From: DATBLZ01 sp036555065
GTDB lineage: Bacteria > Pseudomonadota > Gammaproteobacteria > Steroidobacterales > Rariloculaceae
Reading direction: 5' to 3'
DNA: 23,454 bases
Assembly: GCA_036555065.1 (NCBI GenBank)
Contig: DATBLZ010000063.1
Location: 1 to 23,454, forward strand
The translations under genes and the position numbers were made by a program. Within the stretch, counting starts at the first letter, position 1. Each line of letters opens with the position of its first letter. The notes under the pieces were generated by a model. It ran no database searches, was not told the DNA's origin, and was given only the letters and a program-made list of their open reading frames with translations. This document shows, in pieces, positions 22,564-23,454 of the stretch.

Positions 22564-23454
22564 GTGGGCAATGTTCTAGATCCAAAGAGCGAGAACGTGG
22601 CTCGAGTGATTTCCGAAACCGAGGCGCCGGAGCAGGAGAAGCCGAATCTTGCCGTCACGAAGAAGGAGTACAAGACGGTCGGGGATTACACGGCGGCCAA
22701 CGCCGTCATGGAAGCACGCAACGTCGACGTCTACTACGGCGACAACCATGCGATCCAGCGCGTCAACCTCGATATCGCTAACAACCAAGTCATCGCGCTG
22801 ATCGGACCGTCGGGCTGCGGCAAATCGACGTTCCTGCGTTGCCTCAATCGCATGAACGACACGATCGAGTCCGCGCGCGTCACGGGCGAGATCAAGCTCG
22901 ACGGCGAAGACATTCACTCCCGGTCCGTCGATGTCGTGATGCTGCGCGCGCGCGTCGGAATGGTCTTTCAAAAGCCGAATCCGTTCCCGAAATCCGTCTA
23001 CGACAACGTCGCCTATGGGCCGCGTATTCACGGCATTGCGACGCAGCGCGGCGCGCTCGACGAGATCGTGCAGAAGAGTCTCGAGCGTGCCGGCCTCTGG
23101 GAGGAGGTCAAAGATCGTCTCGAGGAGCCCGGAACCGGCCTATCGGGCGGCCAGCAGCAACGCCTCTGCATTGCCCGCACGATCGCCGTCAATCCCGAGG
23201 TGATCCTCATGGACGAGCCGTGCTCGGCGCTCGACCCGATCGCGACGGCGCGCATCGAAGACCTCATCGACGAGCTCAGGCAGAACTACGCGATCGTCAT
23301 CGTCACGCATTCGATGCAGCAAGCCGCGCGCGTGTCGCAGCGCACGGCCTATTTCCACTTGGGCCGGCTCATCGAGGTCGGCGATACGGACGACATCTTC
23401 ACGAATCCACGCCACAAGCTCACCGAGGACTACATCACGGGCCGCTTCGGCTGA
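22564..23454 (+). CDS. pstB: Phosphate ABC transporter ATP-binding protein PstB
   Basis: ATPase that drives PstSCA phosphate uptake (cytosolic face). The 296-residue product contains Walker A GPSGCGKST (about 81-89), the Q-loop VFQKPNPFP, a PstB hallmark, the ABC signature LSGGQQQR, Walker B VILMDEP, the D-loop SALDP and the H-loop VTHSM. The GTG at 22564 has TTTGGAG about six bases upstream, giving a roughly 38-residue charged N-terminal extension compared with E. coli (257 residues); an ATG at 22708 (residue 49) would remove it and part of the first strand, so it is less likely. The TGA is exactly the last three bases of the window, so whatever follows is unseen. Confidence 0.97.
   Translation: MGNVLDPKSENVARVISETEAPEQEKPNLAVTKKEYKTVGDYTAANAVMEARNVDVYYGDNHAIQRVNLDIANNQVIALIGPSGCGKSTFLRCLNRMNDTIESARVTGEIKLDGEDIHSRSVDVVMLRARVGMVFQKPNPFPKSVYDNVAYGPRIHGIATQRGALDEIVQKSLERAGLWEEVKDRLEEPGTGLSGGQQQRLCIARTIAVNPEVILMDEPCSALDPIATARIEDLIDELRQNYAIVIVTHSMQQAARVSQRTAYFHLGRLIEVGDTDDIFTNPRHKLTEDYITGRFG

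Noticed and set aside
1..23454. Defence island, prophage or transposon
   Set aside because: All genes are housekeeping, signalling or transport types; no integrase, transposase, toxin-antitoxin pair or phage structural gene was recognised.

Overview
This is a high-GC, gene-dense chromosomal segment from a gammaproteobacterium. Three things suggest this: protein-level resemblance to gammaproteobacterial families (DusA, YoaA next to TsaB, DsbB, DapE, PhoB/PhoR, long-form PstC/PstA), abundant GTG/TTG starts with 4-base stop/start overlaps, and a dispersed GTGGGAG-headed palindromic repeat of the REP type known from Pseudomonas and Xanthomonadales relatives. I cannot assign a genus from the sequence alone; an uncultured or Xanthomonadales/Steroidobacter-like lineage is a guess.

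Layout, left side (1-9719). A truncated galE runs off the left edge on the minus strand. Diverging from it is a lipoprotein zinc metalloprotease, translationally coupled to a small secreted protein of unknown function. Next comes a 1185-residue PAS/PAS/GAF/PAS/PAS/GGDEF/EAL cyclic-di-GMP protein. It is followed by dusA coupled to a class I methyltransferase, and then a class III nucleotide cyclase fused to an FHA domain. Two second-messenger genes (c-di-GMP and probably cAMP) therefore lie close together.

Middle (9720-14201). GTP-dependent PEP carboxykinase (pckG, minus) diverges from yoaA, an XPD-like iron-sulfur helicase. yoaA overlaps tsaB (tRNA t6A synthesis) by four bases; the yoaA-tsaB pairing is also seen in Escherichia coli.

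Right side (14202-23454) is a phosphate-homeostasis block: phoB-phoR-phoU (regulator, sensor kinase, signalling adaptor), dsbB coupled to phoU, dapE convergent on the minus strand, then pstS-pstC-pstA-pstB, ending exactly at the last base. PstSCAB would import phosphate; PhoU would link transporter state to PhoR; PhoR would phosphorylate PhoB, which probably acts on its own promoter (a candidate Pho box is visible) and on pst.

The most unusual structure is the REP-like repeat family. About twelve full or partial copies lie between 668 and 13498 and none was seen in the Pho block. Several lie inside reading frames: one encodes the hydrophobic core of a signal peptide, one fills the DusA inter-domain linker, one sits in the N-terminal linker of the GGDEF/EAL protein, and a three-unit 18-bp derivative forms the C-terminal tail of YoaA. 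Copies differ by paired, stem-preserving substitutions. I found no CRISPR array, RNA gene, insertion sequence, phage gene or defence system, and no clear undescribed multi-gene system. No gene-free stretch exceeds about 210 bases.
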